Positions 9,871 to 22,900 of a stretch of 64,000 bases of DNA are shown here, piece after piece. Each line of letters starts with the position of its first letter. The stretch's first letter is position 1. Below the pieces are notes generated by a model that was given only the letters and a program-made list of their open reading frames with translations, was not told the origin of the DNA and did not search any database. Origin of the DNA: Amblyornis subalaris (Eukaryota; Chordata; Aves; Passeriformes; Ptilonorhynchidae). Both the position numbers and the translations under genes were made by a program. The stretch covers positions 1,468,460-1,532,459 of the forward strand of contig JACAXG010000123.1 of assembly GCA_018881555.1 (NCBI GenBank), written 5' to 3'.

Positions 9871-12800
9871 ATTTTATTTATAAGCTAACATCTTGACTGC
9901 TGATACCATGAGCACAAGCTTGTGGTTTTCTATTTGCTGAATACAGTAAAACAATAAAATATCTCCAAGATGCAAACTCCTGATGAGTTTGTAAAAGGGC
10001 ACTTTTTCTTTTCTTGTCCTCATATTTAAATGCAGAACTGTGGCTTAAAAGTTATGAGATTTAACCTAAACAAGATTGTGGAAACAAACCCGCTCTCCTA
10101 AAGAAAAACATTACATCTGAAAACGGTATAGAGAGAATTAAAACAATGTGACAACTCCATAATTCAGTAAAAGGGAATCTGTTGGCAAGAAGTGAAGGCC
10201 AAATGTAGAGCTGTGCTTTTATTTAGATAAGAAGTGTTGCTCAATAAATGCATTTAGCAGGTAGCAAGCAAAGATATTACAACTAACCATGTTCTACCAA
10301 AGATCAGATGAAGCATTACTATGCTGAGAAGTGTTGTGTGAAAGGCTGCCAGACAACCCAGACGGAGTGCCGTAAAGAGCTGTCTGATTGCAAGACCTGA
10401 TGGCTGTGTATTTAGAAGTTCACAGATTTGTAGATCAGAATGAAACAGAAACTGATCCTAGTCCTAGAAAAGGAAAGGAGGAAAACCCTAATGTATTATA
10501 GTATGTAGAATATTAAAGATTAACAGGACTATTTCATTTTACCAGTGCTATGATACCCTAGTATCATAGGGTAATCCTGTCTTTGGTTCCTTACAGGCTA
10601 TGCTGGAAAGGTGGCACATCTCCCCACTATAAGGCAGCCTTGGGGTGGTACCATTTCTTCCCGGGCTGGATACAGCTTGGGCTCAAACCACCAGGCTGTA
10701 TACAAGCGCAGAAAGAGGCACTGATTATCCCAAAAGCAACTTTTCCTCCTCCTGGAAAAAGGATGGTGGATCGTTTCTGAGAGCCTTGTATGTCAAGAAG
10801 CATTTTTTTTGAGAAGTGTCAAACCAAAGAACTATTTTTTTAAGTATGCAAAAAAGAAAAAAAGGTGAAAATGTAAAAGCTTTCAAAATTGAAATTTCGT
10901 CTTCCATTTGAGAAGGCAGATAAAGCTACATAATTAGTCAGGGAAGGATCACTCCCTTTCTCCCCACAGTCCCCAGAGGACAAACTCCAGATAAGCTTTC
11001 CAGAGACTGCAGAGCTTCAACTGTAGAGGGTCTTAGTCTGTGAAAGACGTTTAGAGCACACAATAATTAGCAGCTCACAGCTGAGTTTTGCTAGCTGTCA
11101 CAGTATTTGTTGCTATCACTGCATGAAAGTACTCCTGTAGGTCTCCTGGGTCTTCCTAAATGTGTGCTGTAGTCTGATTTGTCCACATGGAACTTTTTAA
11201 TAGGAAATTTGGTTGGTGTACAACACTTAAAGGCTTACAGCAAATCCTTTTTCCGTGGCAGAACACCACCTGGACAGAATGAGAAAATAAAGGTTTTTTT
11301 CTTGGACAAAGCAGGAACTCCTTTACTTTTTATACTGTATCCAGGCCCTTACAATCCAGGGGGATTCAGTATGCTGGGAGAATCGGTGGGTAGCCTGCTA
11401 ATCCAAATCCACATCTTCTTTGTATCCCCAAATCAGTGCTCAAGAGTTCTGGCAGAAGACAGGTCTTTTCTTAAGACTCGTCCTTCATCTCTGCTTGCTC
11501 ACAGTTTTTAAGCCCCAGTGGGAAAATTGTAGAGACACTGGGAGAAAGACAGTAAATACAATGCAATTCCTTTAAATTTAATTGAGGTTCACCTCTACTT
11601 TAAGAAAGCAAACAGCAAGAACTGTCCAGGTTACCTGAAATTCAGTATGTGTTCAAGTGTTTCAGGGCTGATACTGTTTTTGGGATAGTCTTCATTACTG
11701 CTGCTTTCCAGACTGCAGTCTTAGATTTGTATAAATTTCTTCCAAATATTTCTAACCTTTAATTACAGTTCACTTAATGGTAAGATGCACTTGCGCTGTC
11801 TCTTTTTTCATCCAAACCAGCTGTTCAAGTTGTTAATCTGTGGGCTGTGTTTTGTTTTCAACAGTTGATATCTGTCCTGTTACTGCTTTTTATCTTTTTC
11901 AGGTATTCTTTGCTTACCTTCTAAGCTCCCATGGCCTCCTACCTGCCTAACCTCCCCCCCACCGAAAACCAGCTGCTGGGAGCTATGTGCATAACATATA
12001 TGCACTTAACAATGCTTTCGTTGTCTTTCAATTAAATTGCAAAGGTCATTTTCTCGGCTCATTGTCCTGGTCTTGTCACTTCTCTTTTTTTGCACAATGC
12101 CATTGGCTCCCTTTCTTCACTGTGTGAAATACAAATGACTTCTCTTTACTTTTCAAGCCATGTCTAATCTACATCACCAAGTATCCCTCACTGCCATTAT
12201 ACAAATGATACCAGTATTTTAAGGCACTCTTGTACATTCACTTTCATGCTTTCACTCATGTTGCTGATTATGCATAGCACAAAATCTTTGTAATACCCCT
12301 AAACCCTTCTTTGTCTGATTTTTTAAGCATCAAGTCTCTGCCTTGAGGTTCGTCAGAGTCCGAGCATAGCTACATAACTGTTTTGCTAGAGATACTTTTT
12401 CGTATGAACCGGTATCACCGCTTCTTACTGCTCATCTGCTCTCTGTAAGCCTAGTAATAAATAATAGGCACTTCAGAGTCAAAACAGTTTGTTATTTTTA
12501 TGTCTGTACAGTGCAAGCTACAGTAAGGGTGGGTTTAGGTGTAATTTTAAGAGCAGTAGTAATAGTAAGAACACAGTAAACCAAATTATTTGTCTTGTTT
12601 CTAAGTCTGTAACATATTTCCAGGATGTAGTTCCAACATAGGCTGTTTAATTTGCCATACCGAAGTTGCTTAAATCTGTGGATTCCAGGAATAAATTTGC
12701 CACAGGGTCTAAGAGAGAAAGAGGGGGACTGGAACTGCGCCTTTTCTGACAGATGCCTGTTACTGGCTTAGTGGAATTACCAGAATGCACCCTGACGGGC

Positions 12801-13264
12801 TATAGTCACTCTGTTTGATTCTCTCAGTGAGAACCATGCTCAGCATGGTGTGATGGGTGCATGGTGATGTTTTTTACGGGTCCCTTACCAGGATCATAGT
12901 CAAATTCATCCACAGTGCTGACTGGACAAACATCTGGCCACATCTCTTTTAGAATGGAGCTTCATGTAGTTCTGAACAATTCTGTTTTATGGAGACCTAG
13001 TATAAAATGGCATTTTTTCCTCTGTTTCTGTTCCATTTGGAAATTCTGTTATTTTATCATCTCATGTGTAGGTAGAGCAAAGTGAATATTCTGTTGTAAG
13101 TTTTACCTTTCAAAAAACAATTAAAAGGATTGAGACTGGAGCAGAATTTAGACAAATAGCCAGGGAATGCAATTTAAGATTCTTAGAGACTTAAGATATC
13201 ACTGAGAGGTGGACAAAAAGCTAGAGAAATGAGATCTACATGCTTTCAATATTTAGCAGCTAGA
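9871..13264. other. Intergenic sequence, nothing recognised
   Basis: No supportable gene. The longest frame (11179-11511, 110 codons) has no recognisable domain, no splice context and no codon signature. A perfect 9-bp hairpin lies at 10548-10569 and a C-run at about 11953-11960. Confidence 0.5.
10548..10569. repeat. Perfect inverted repeat, 9-bp stem
   Basis: CTATGATAC (10548-10556) and GTATCATAG (10561-10569) are exact reverse complements separated by the 4-base loop CCTA. There is no T-run or flanking element to suggest a function. Confidence 0.85.
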
Positions 13265-13490
13265 AGATCCCGTTTTCATTCATGACCACAAAGTGTCGGT
13301 TTTATTCGGGAAAGATTAGTCTTGTCAAATAGCTTTGATATCGTTCTCTGGCAAGATTACAAGTACATTTGATAAAGATGACTCTATTGACGTAATACAC
13401 TGGTTTATGTAGGGCATTTATTTTATTCTGTATGGCAGCCTACATAAAAGAGATGTATTGGAAGCAAACAAATTAAACCTGTTTTTCTAT
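13265..13490 (+). mobile_element. Possible very old CR1 fragment (RT domain)
   Basis: The stretch GATAAAGATGACTCTATTG followed by ACGTAATACACTGG and GGGCATTTATTTTATTCTGT runs in the same order as the RT segment that encodes DKG..SVDVIYLDF.KAFD in CR1 elements, with many substitutions and indels. This rests on eye alignment only and could be coincidental. Confidence 0.35.
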
Positions 13491-15237
13491 ATGGTTGTTT
13501 GCCATGTCACAGCTCCCTGCAATATGCCTGCCTCCTTTCTGTGTTTTTACTTTGTTACCTTATTATGCTTCTAGTTTAAAGATGTCCAATCTTTGCATAA
13601 TCTCTAACATCTTGAAACATTCAGAATACCAAATATTGGGCACAGGAACCAAAGCACTTTGTCAAGGATCTGTCCTTTTCTAGTTACACCTCAAAACTCT
13701 AAGGTAGACATGTCTTCTCTGTTTTATAAAATAGGTATTATCACTAATTGAATTCACTAATTGAATGAATCAGTGATGCAACCATGGAATAAAGCTAATG
13801 AACTGCTGAGCCCAGTGCAGGGCATGACTCAATCCAGTGCACAGTGGATAAATATACCTTTAAAAATATCCAGCTGTCATTTTCATGCTGTTGGACTAAT
13901 TGCAAGAGAATCTATGGACTGAATAGTGAAAGGGTGAAAACTACTCTCAAAACCCCCCGTAAGACTGAAGCCTCAATAGTGTGAACACATATGCCACATG
14001 AGAAGAGAGAGCTTCAGTTCCTCTGTGGTCATAATGAGTCCCTGATGCCATTCACTGATACTTAGTTATACAAAGTTTAATCTCCGTGATTTCAGCACAA
14101 TTCTCAGAAGATTTCTTAGTAATTTCTCCATGCAGGCAATGAAAGGCAAAACCTTTTTTTTTTCCCTAGCACTCAGGAATAAATAGCACTGATAATAAAA
14201 TGTCTCTTTACTTGTCTGGTAATTTGGCTAATTAAGGTGACAGGCCGTGAAGTTTCACAGTATTTATGCTTTTAAAAGGTGGAGTATACCCCCAATAACC
14301 ACTGCTAGCTAGCTGACTGTAATATTGAGGAAAACTTGATTCCCAAGCTGCAAACCCTGTTAATCATCTGGATATTAAGTATTGGTTCTACCAGGTACAT
14401 GGTAAAAAGGCCTTGGACTTAAGTTATTCAAATAACGTACACACTGTGTGAGTAAATCACACACAGACCAAATCTCTGAATACAGATGAGGAAGGCTTCC
14501 TCCTTCTTCATCTGAAAAAGTCTCAAAGGCTACACATTACTGTCTTTTTAGTCAGGAATGTGTAAAGAGCTGGGGCTCTGAATATTTGTTTGGTGAGTGT
14601 AGGAAATAAGGCACTAGAGAAATTACTTTTTATAAAATCTGTTCAATTGACAGCAGTCAAAACCTTTCATTTTCTTCAAATGTATATTTTGATTGAGACA
14701 ATACTGTAAGAAGACAGGCGTTGTGTATTTAGCTATATTAAACTAAAAAATGGTGTAATTTGCTATGAGAGAGACAAAATGAAATATACCTTTTAGTGGC
14801 TTGTAATCATCTGTTATCTCCTAAAGTAACAAAGTGCAACCTGAATTGCGCTTAAGAAAGTTTCTTGGGATTATGAATATGTCTGTAACAAGTGACTATT
14901 GTTATCAACAGAGCTTTTAAGTGAAGGCTTTACTGTTATAGACTTGTCTGACTTGGATAACAAACTCTTTTAGTATTTCAGCCCATAAATCCTGAACAGA
15001 AAGATACTATTCTCTTGGGTCTTTGACAAACTAAAAGAGAATCTTTGTTTGCAGAACTCCCCAGAGTTAACACAGTACTAGTTAATGATTTCACCATGGT
15101 AATTACTTTCCAGGGTCTGTCAGTCAGGCAGTTTTAATGTGTGCAGAATGGGCTGCATCGATTTTGTGCAATACTAGTATTTTACCTGGTTTCATGCTCC
15201 TTGTCTATCAACAAGTTCTGAATCTATGGACCAATTT
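13491..15237. other. Intergenic sequence, nothing recognised
   Basis: No gene supported. A 13-bp tandem duplication of TCACTAATTGAAT lies at 13741-13766, and there is a T-run at about 14153-14163. Confidence 0.5.
13741..13766. repeat. Exact 13-bp tandem duplication
   Basis: TCACTAATTGAAT occurs at 13741-13753 and again at 13754-13766 without mismatch. Confidence 0.9.
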
Positions 15238-16960
15238 ATCACAGAACCATGGAATCCTATAATGATTTGGGTTGTAAGGGACCTGAAAAATCATCTAGTT
15301 CCAACCTGCCATGGGCAGGGACACCTTCCACTAGACCAGGGTGCTCAAAACCTCATCCAACCTGACCTTGAACACTTCCACGGATGGGGCATCCCCAACT
15401 GCACAGGGCAGCCTGTTCCGGTGCCTCACCACCCTCACAGTAAAGAATTTCTTCCTAACATCTAATCTAAACCGACTCTCTTTCAGTTTAAAGCCATTCC
15501 CCCTTGTCCTATGCCCATGTAAAAAGTCTCCCTTGTAGGCCCCCTTCTGGTACTGGAAGGCTGCAATTAGGTCTCCCCAGAGGCTTCTCTTCTCCAGGCT
15601 GAAAATCCCAATTCTCTCCGCCTTTCCTCATAGGAGAGGTGCTCCATCCCTCTAAACAACTTGTTGACTTTCCTCTGGACTCACTTCAGAAGGTTTATGT
15701 CCTTCCTAGGCTGGGGACCCCAGAGCTGAATGCAGTGTTCCAGATGGGGTCTTGGGGTCTCTCTCACCAGAGCAGAGCAGAGGGGCAGAATCCCCTCCCT
15801 CACCCTACTGGCCACACTGCTTTGGATGCAGCCCAGGACACACTTGACCTTCTGGGCTGCAAATGCACATTGCCAGCTCATGTCCAGCCCCTCATCCACC
15901 AGCATTCCCAAGTCCTTCTTGGCAGGGCTGCTCTGGATTTGTTCACCCCCCAGCCTGCACTGATGCTGGGGGTAGCCCTGACACAGGTGCAGCACCTTGC
16001 CATTGGTCTTGTTAAACCTCATGAGATTCCCATGGCCTCCTTCTGGAACTTGTCAAGGTCCCTCTGAGTGGCATCCCATCCTTCAGATGTGTCAACTGCA
16101 CCACTCAGCTTGGTGTCATCTGCAAATTTGCTGAGGGTGCACTTGATCCCTTCATTTATGTCATTAATGTAGATTTTAAATAGCACTGGTCCCAGTATGG
16201 ACCCCTGAGAGACAACACTTGTCACTGATGTCCATTGGGCCTCTGAATCATTGACCACTACTCTCTGGATGCGGCCATCCAACTAATTCCTAATCCACCT
16301 AACAGTCCACCCATCAAATCCCTCTCTCTGCAACTTAAAGGGAATGATGTTGTGGGGAACCATGTCAAAGGCTTACAGAAGTCCAGATAAATGACGTCTG
16401 TAGAGCTTCCCTTGTCTACTGATGTAATCACCCCATCATAGAAGGCCAGTAGGTTGGTCAGGCAAGACTTGCACTTGGTGAATCCATGCTGGATGTCTCA
16501 AATCACCTCACTGTCTTCCATGTGCCTTGGCATAGCTTCTGGGAGGATCCGTTCCATGACCTTCCCAGGCACAGAGCTGAGGCTGACAGGTCAGTAATGC
16601 CCAGGGTCCTTCTTTCTACCGTTTTTAAAGATGGGCACTGTTTCTTTTTTGCCAGTCACCTGGGACTTCACTTGGCTGCCATGACTCCTCAGATATTGTG
16701 GAGTGCCTTGGCAAATGCATCAGCCAATTCCCTCAGGATTCTGGGACGTACCTCATTGGGTCCCATAGACTTACATACATTCATGTTCTTCAGGTGGTCA
16801 CGAACTTGATCATTAAAGTCAGAGGGACTTTGCTCCCCCAGTCCCCATCCTGCTGTCCATCCACTCAAGAGGTGTAGGAAAAGAGGTTGCCATTGAAGAC
16901 TGAGGCAAAAAAGTTGTTGGGTAAATCAGCCGTTTTCTCATCTGTTGTTACCAGGTTTAT
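15238..16960 (-). mobile_element. CR1 LINE, 5'-truncated, minus strand
   Basis: This is an avian CR1 copy in minus orientation. Its 3' end is at the low coordinate, where the plus strand reads GAACCATGGAATCCTATAATG then GGGTTGTAAGGGACCTG. The RT and C-terminal ORF2 region reads upward in coordinate. Two adjoining minus-strand frames preserve long conserved stretches. The one at 16019-16282 includes [11 protein letters not shown] and an intact FADD catalytic box (16115-16126). The one at 15681-16022 covers the RFNKTNGKVLHL and LGMLVDEGLDMS blocks through [12 protein letters not shown] frameshift near 16020 separates them, and further upstream breaks (16300-16960) destroy the rest of ORF2. It lacks the 5' UTR, ORF1 and endonuclease. 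It is less diverged than the 5.9, 9.5 and 53.8 kb fragments. Confidence 0.93.
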
Positions 16961-19900
16961 ATGCCAAGTTGAAGAAGAAAATTGTTTTTAAATATCAAAA
17001 ACATTTGGAATCCTGCAAGTTTTGTGAATATGGAGAGGTAGATAGAGAGTAACTCACATGAGGGGTCCCATGGTGCAAAGGTTTTGGAAAGGGCTCAGCT
17101 ATTGCCATTTTTCTAAGGTACACTAGATGACCAGCTGGTATATGTCTAATTCAGAAATTGCACATCATGTGGTATGTCTTGTCAAGCTCACAGGTAGGGG
17201 ACAAGGTGGACTAAAATGTGCATGCAAATGATAGCTGCTTGTTTTTAAAGGTGTTTTTTTCCACTGTGAACTTGTTTTAGTCCAGCCCTGCACTAAATTA
17301 GCAATTCATGAGCTTTATACCGTGGTTGCATCACAGGTTCATATGTGTTTTATTGAAAAAATGTCATCTAATAATACCTCTTTTATAAAATAAGGAGAAG
17401 GCAGGTCTAATCTTACAGTTTCAAGGTGTAATTAGAAAGGGACAGATCCTTGATAAAATTCTTTTATCTATTGTTTGGGTATTCTGAATACCACGAGACA
17501 TTAGAATTGATGCAAAGATAGGACTTTTTTTTAAACATGAGTTCATTGAGTATGCTTGCCAATGTTTGTAAAGGACTCTGGCACTCAGTTGGAGTGCTGA
17601 CATTGGTTTCAATTAGTGTGTGATGAGTCCCTTTGTCGTTGAAAGCATCATGTTTAAAGGTATAAATAGGCAAAGCAACTGGCTAATAAAATTTAAAGTG
17701 AAAAAAAATCAGTTTTAATATGTTTGTAGGAGCTAGGTCATGACTTTTTCAGCACAACAGTTGGAGTCACAGCTTGGAGAAACTTGAGAACATCTGTTAT
17801 TTCTGTTGAAAAATACAAGTATGTTGAGTAACTCACACCTTTGAAATTCTTTTGTGGGGGTGGAAGACAAGTCCTCTCCAACACAAAGCTGATTTGCTCA
17901 GGATTTGGAGAACATTTGACTAGTTCATCCTTTAGGTCTCTCATAATTCAGACACAAATGTTCTTTGGAGGGAAGCTTTGAAAAGGTTTTCCAGTGAGAT
18001 TAGTTGATTCCAGAAGGAAAGGCTAAAATGACTTACACATTTGCAATACATAGCAGGAAAAAAATCATCGGAATCTGAAAGCATTTCTTATCATCAACAC
18101 ACTTACCAGATATACATACATGTTATACCCCTGGGCATATACATCACAATGCATAATTGAATTTATTTTTTTTTTAACCCTATAAAAATGCATCCTTTGT
18201 CCCCAGGACTTAATGTTTTACAAACACACATATTCCATTGACCCTTTAACTAGCATCAGATAAGAGGCCTGTTTTGTGGGCTCATGAAAAGGGTCTGAGT
18301 GACAGCCATTTGAGAATGAAGATTCCTGGAGAGACTGATGTATCCAAAATGCCAAGGAGAGCATATTACTTTTAATAGCAGACATACTAGGCTTCCTAGT
18401 AGACAGTGTCTAGTAAATAAAGGAGGGGACACAGAGAAGGTGGCAGAAATGTGGAAAGAGATGTAGTAGAGGTAAGAGCATGGAGTGTAGAAAAAATATC
18501 CTTAGGTGTGAAAGGAAGTGAGAGTAGGAAATAGAAAACCATAATAAGGCTGTGGACTGCAAGCAAATAATGAGTACAAGTGGGAAGGGGGACATCTATG
18601 AAAGAAACTGTTCTGTGCCTTATTTTCATCTCTAGACTAGGTGTCTGTTTAGGTGATGTCTCCTGTGACATACTGGTTTTCCTGCAAGTACTGTATAATG
18701 TAACAGTTTTGGCAGATGGGAAGCTGCAATCCTCCTTGGGAAAGTTAATCCATTGAATAGAATGTGGTAGTTGAATAATAACTCCCCAGAAAACCTACAA
18801 CAATTCACACCAGAGAAGTTTAGTTACAGATTAAGTCCAGATGAGAGGATTGATTGGTTAGGCAAACTAAACATCAGTTTAACTCAGCATATTTTGTTCT
18901 GCTTTTCCTAACAGAATAGAAACATTTCAGGAAAATTGTGATTTGGACACTTCATTTTCCAGGGGAAAAAAAAAGCAAAACATTTTGTAGAACCTTCCCA
19001 ACTTCCTGTAAAACCAAACAATATTGTGTTTAATTTAGATTAGGTTTAGTACAAATGAGGAAATGACAGATAACTTAGGNTTTTCTTTATTTTTCATGTT
19101 GTTTTTTCCTTTTCTAGCTTCTGTTTCTTTAGTGTAGCTTAGTGAATTTTCCTGGTGAATTTAATTTCTTCTGCATGTGCAGCATCTGGTTATCTCTCTC
19201 ATGCAACATTCCATGTTTCTCTCTCACATCTTCTTGATGCTTTTTCCTTGCTATCTTCCTGCACCTCCCTGTGATGTCCTTTTAGTTTCCCTAATTTTTC
19301 TGTTTTTTTTCTCTGCATTTATCTTTCTCTTTCCTCTTCACCAAATTGACCAAAACCACTATCTCATGAGTTTTTTTAATGTTATTTTAAACTGCAGTTC
19401 TGGCCTGACATTAACTTCTCATGCTCTCCCTCAGAATCACATTATTAGAAAGCAGGTCCTTCAGGTTCCTTCACTCTTCACTCAGCAGAGCCATGATTTT
19501 ATTTTTCTAGGTCAAGACACCTGTGTTTTTTTCCCTCGGTTATTTTTCTTCCAGCTTCAATTTTGCCCCTAGGAGGAAGAACAAGATAGTAAGTTTTGGC
19601 TCTTGAATGGCATTCCTCTCTAAATGAGGAAGGTTATTTCTGTTCTTCATGGTGTTTAGTCATTAACTGAGACAGTTTGCTTTGCAAATATTTGTCAAAA
19701 GTTTAGTTAAATAGTAATGAGAAGTAAACTGTTTGATTGCAAATCCAAAATTCCATCTCCTGTAGTGGTTCAAGTGGTTTAGGCCATCATAAAAGGGAAT
19801 TTTAGGTTACAGAGTAAAATATATATAAAAGGGCTTTTTAGCATGAACATGTGTATATGCTGCAAGAACAATCACAAAAAATATTCCTATTAAAAAGTAC

Positions 19901-22900
19901 ATGTAACAACTAGAAAATAAAATTTACAAGTTAGCATATTAATACTTTAAAATGTATTAAACTGAAAGAATACACACATTAAACTTTAGGCAACACGAAG
20001 CTTATTTTTCCCCAGAGAAAGAGAAATCGTGGCCAGAGTACAAGAGTAGAGATAATTAGAGATTTGTTTCTTTTCTACCTCCCAATGTAAGGCTTAATCC
20101 TACAGTAATCTCTTTTTTGAGAGCCAAGTGTTAGTCAAGGAGCCTGCTGCACAGATTTGAAACTAGTCTTTAGCCGATATTTTCAGTATCTGGGAAGCAG
20201 CTATCCTATGAATTTATAGTCTGAATTGTTTTTTATTTTATCCTGCACTGTAGTGCATTGGCATGGATTCATTATAGATTTGCTAGCTTATATCATGATA
20301 TAGAGTGAGACTTTCCAATCATGACCGGCAAACCTCCAGGGCCCTTCTGTCCTGCAGCACAGAAAGGGGGTTTGTATCGGGCACACAGTGAATGGCACAC
20401 TCTGGGAATGAGCATAAACCGATTATCCCAGAACAATTTTGCCTTTGAGCATTTCAGCATCATGTTGCCCCATTGTCAAGTGTGCTTTAAGAATAAATGC
20501 CGAACAAATTTGGGGTTCATTTGAGTGGGGTAGATATTAAGCAAATTGGCCTTCTGTCTTTTTTATTTCCAAACTGTTGTTTGCAGCCTTGTTGTAAATT
20601 GGTTGGCTCTTTTAATTTCCAGGTTAGGTGGGAACGAGAAACATAGCAAAGACAGAAATATACATTCTGAGGTTAAGTTTTGGGTTTCTTGTTAAAGGCC
20701 TTAGGATTAAATCTACCAATGGATATAAGTGATATTTATGTACGTGACGTTAAAATTTGCACTCAACTGAAATTTTGCACGGAAGGATCAGTAACCCACA
20801 GGTGCTGCTTTTCTGATAATAAAGTTCCCACAGAGCATGTGCCATGCCCAAGGGTGTTTCAGACTTGCTGATGCTGGAGAGCTCTGGGGCTCTCTCTCTC
20901 CTCTATATAGGTCCCAATGATGCTTATAGATGAGGTAACTCCTTTGTAACTGGAAATTAATCCTGTCACCATTCTGGACTTAACAAGCACAGGGTCCATG
21001 CAAAACACAGTAGCTCAGGAACAGTGATACTTTTTAGCAGAGGAAATATGGAGCATGGGGTACTCTACAGGCCTGGGAGAAAAGCCATAATACTTAATAA
21101 ACCAACCTGCGGGTGTCTGATTCACACTCAGCTGTGTAATTTGGATACCGGTCCAGAAAGATAAGTGGGTGGTCTAAAGACAAGTGTTGCTGGAAGGGAT
21201 GGATATGCAGTGGATATGGGTATCCAGGTGACACTGTGTGACAGAAGCCCAGTCCTACACGGTGTTCTGAAGGGTCAGGTAGAGAAAGGGTAGAGAAAAT
21301 GTTTTGCTACTTCCTGGGTTGACTTGCTATGGATATTTTTTGTTTGTGTTTAAAATGACATAGAAAAGTTTTATTTAGTGCCTTAGGCTAGTAAAAAGGC
21401 AAGAGTGGCCTGTACCCTCTCCTTGTTTATCCAAGGGCTTAATGATTAGAGCATTAATGCAGTCAGTAGGTACACAAAGTCCATTTAATTTACTGCTTGC
21501 AGAAATTCGAAATGTAATGCCCTAATTGACAGGCTATAAAATGTTCTAGTATTCTGCTTACTGAATTCCCTTTACTGAGGTTTTGCATGAAATAATTATG
21601 TATGCTTTGGATCAGGAAGAGTGAGTGTGTCACTTGCTGGTGAGAGGACTCCCAAAGTAAAGGGAAGGTGCGGGAGCTTAGTTGTTATGAACAGTCGATG
21701 TAGGATAGTTGCCAAAAGAAGGACTGAAATCTATGTGTCCTCCCTTGTGCAGATCTAATCACCAGGCTGTAGAGATTACTCTCTTTACATGCAAAAATTA
21801 AGAATGGGGCCGTTCAATTGTGTACTTCCACACTGGATTGAGGAGCAGCTCCTCACTGCTGTCCCTGAACTTGGTGACATGTAATGGCAAGAGTACTTAG
21901 TGTTCAGTTTTGCAGCATTTAAGGCAAAAATCTCCATGTTTTTTTGGGGAGGGAAGTGGTTTTGTTTGTTTATAGGAAGCACTGGTATGGTAACTCAGCA
22001 GTTCCCGCAAGAACATACCTGTTGACTGAAAACTTCTCCAGTGTAAATGGCAATCCTAGTCAAAAGTGAGTACATTATGTGTGTAAGCATACCCAAACCA
22101 CTGGGACACTCATTTGAAATCTAAGGGACAGAGGTCAAAATCAGTTTGAACAGTCCCTTTGATCTCAGCTGAAGAACCAAAACTGTTTATTCTTCTGGAA
22201 TGAACAGGTCTATCTCATTTTATTCCTGTAGGTTTTTAAAGCATAAGGGTCCATCTCAAAGCAAAACAAACAATTTTTCTGAAACCACTGCAAATCTTTG
22301 TAATAGCAGAAAGCAGTCTGTTTCCCTCCTTCTTCCAAGTAAAATGCAACCCAAAAGCTCCTTAATGTCTTTTGTACACATCAGGAGTTGAAGTCTGCCC
22401 TCTTTTCACCATGGGGATGGGAAGTTGTCATGGGATTGGCTCACTGCAGAGGTGTAACCCTGAATTAGCAGGAAGGAAGCTTAATGGAGCCTGGCTGCCT
22501 AGTTAGCTCTCAGCTGTGCCTGGGAGTTTGAGCAACCTGTAGTGGCAGCTGAGGAGGTGGGCAGGAAAGACCTATGACAGAAGGAAAACTCAAGCAGTGG
22601 AGTTAGTGATAATGCTTGATTGCAAGAAAATCACAATCCATGTGAGCTGAAAGGAAATGGGGACCTGGAGGAACTTAGCAGGAATTTTATTGTTTGTATT
22701 TTGAGTGAGGAAAGGCTGGGATCAAATGGGAGCTCTGTAGAGAACTATGCCATGAGAGGGGCAGACCTACTTCATCTGCAGTGGTGTTTAGCAAGGGATG
22801 TGAGAGTTGAGAAGGCTGTGCTCCCCTGTGAGAAGTGTTGCAGCAAGGCCTTGGTGGGCACCTTGAAGGAGGCTCACTTTTTTTGTGATGCTTGCACTTA

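Noticed and set aside
19177..19572. 131-codon plus-strand frame rich in F, L and S
   Set aside because: It is a translation of T-rich sequence; hydrophobic composition is expected there, and there is no other sign of coding.
20321..20524. Plus-strand frame in a stretch that looks less AT-rich, considered as an exon or conserved element
   Set aside because: No splice-site pair supports an exon, and conservation cannot be judged without other genomes.
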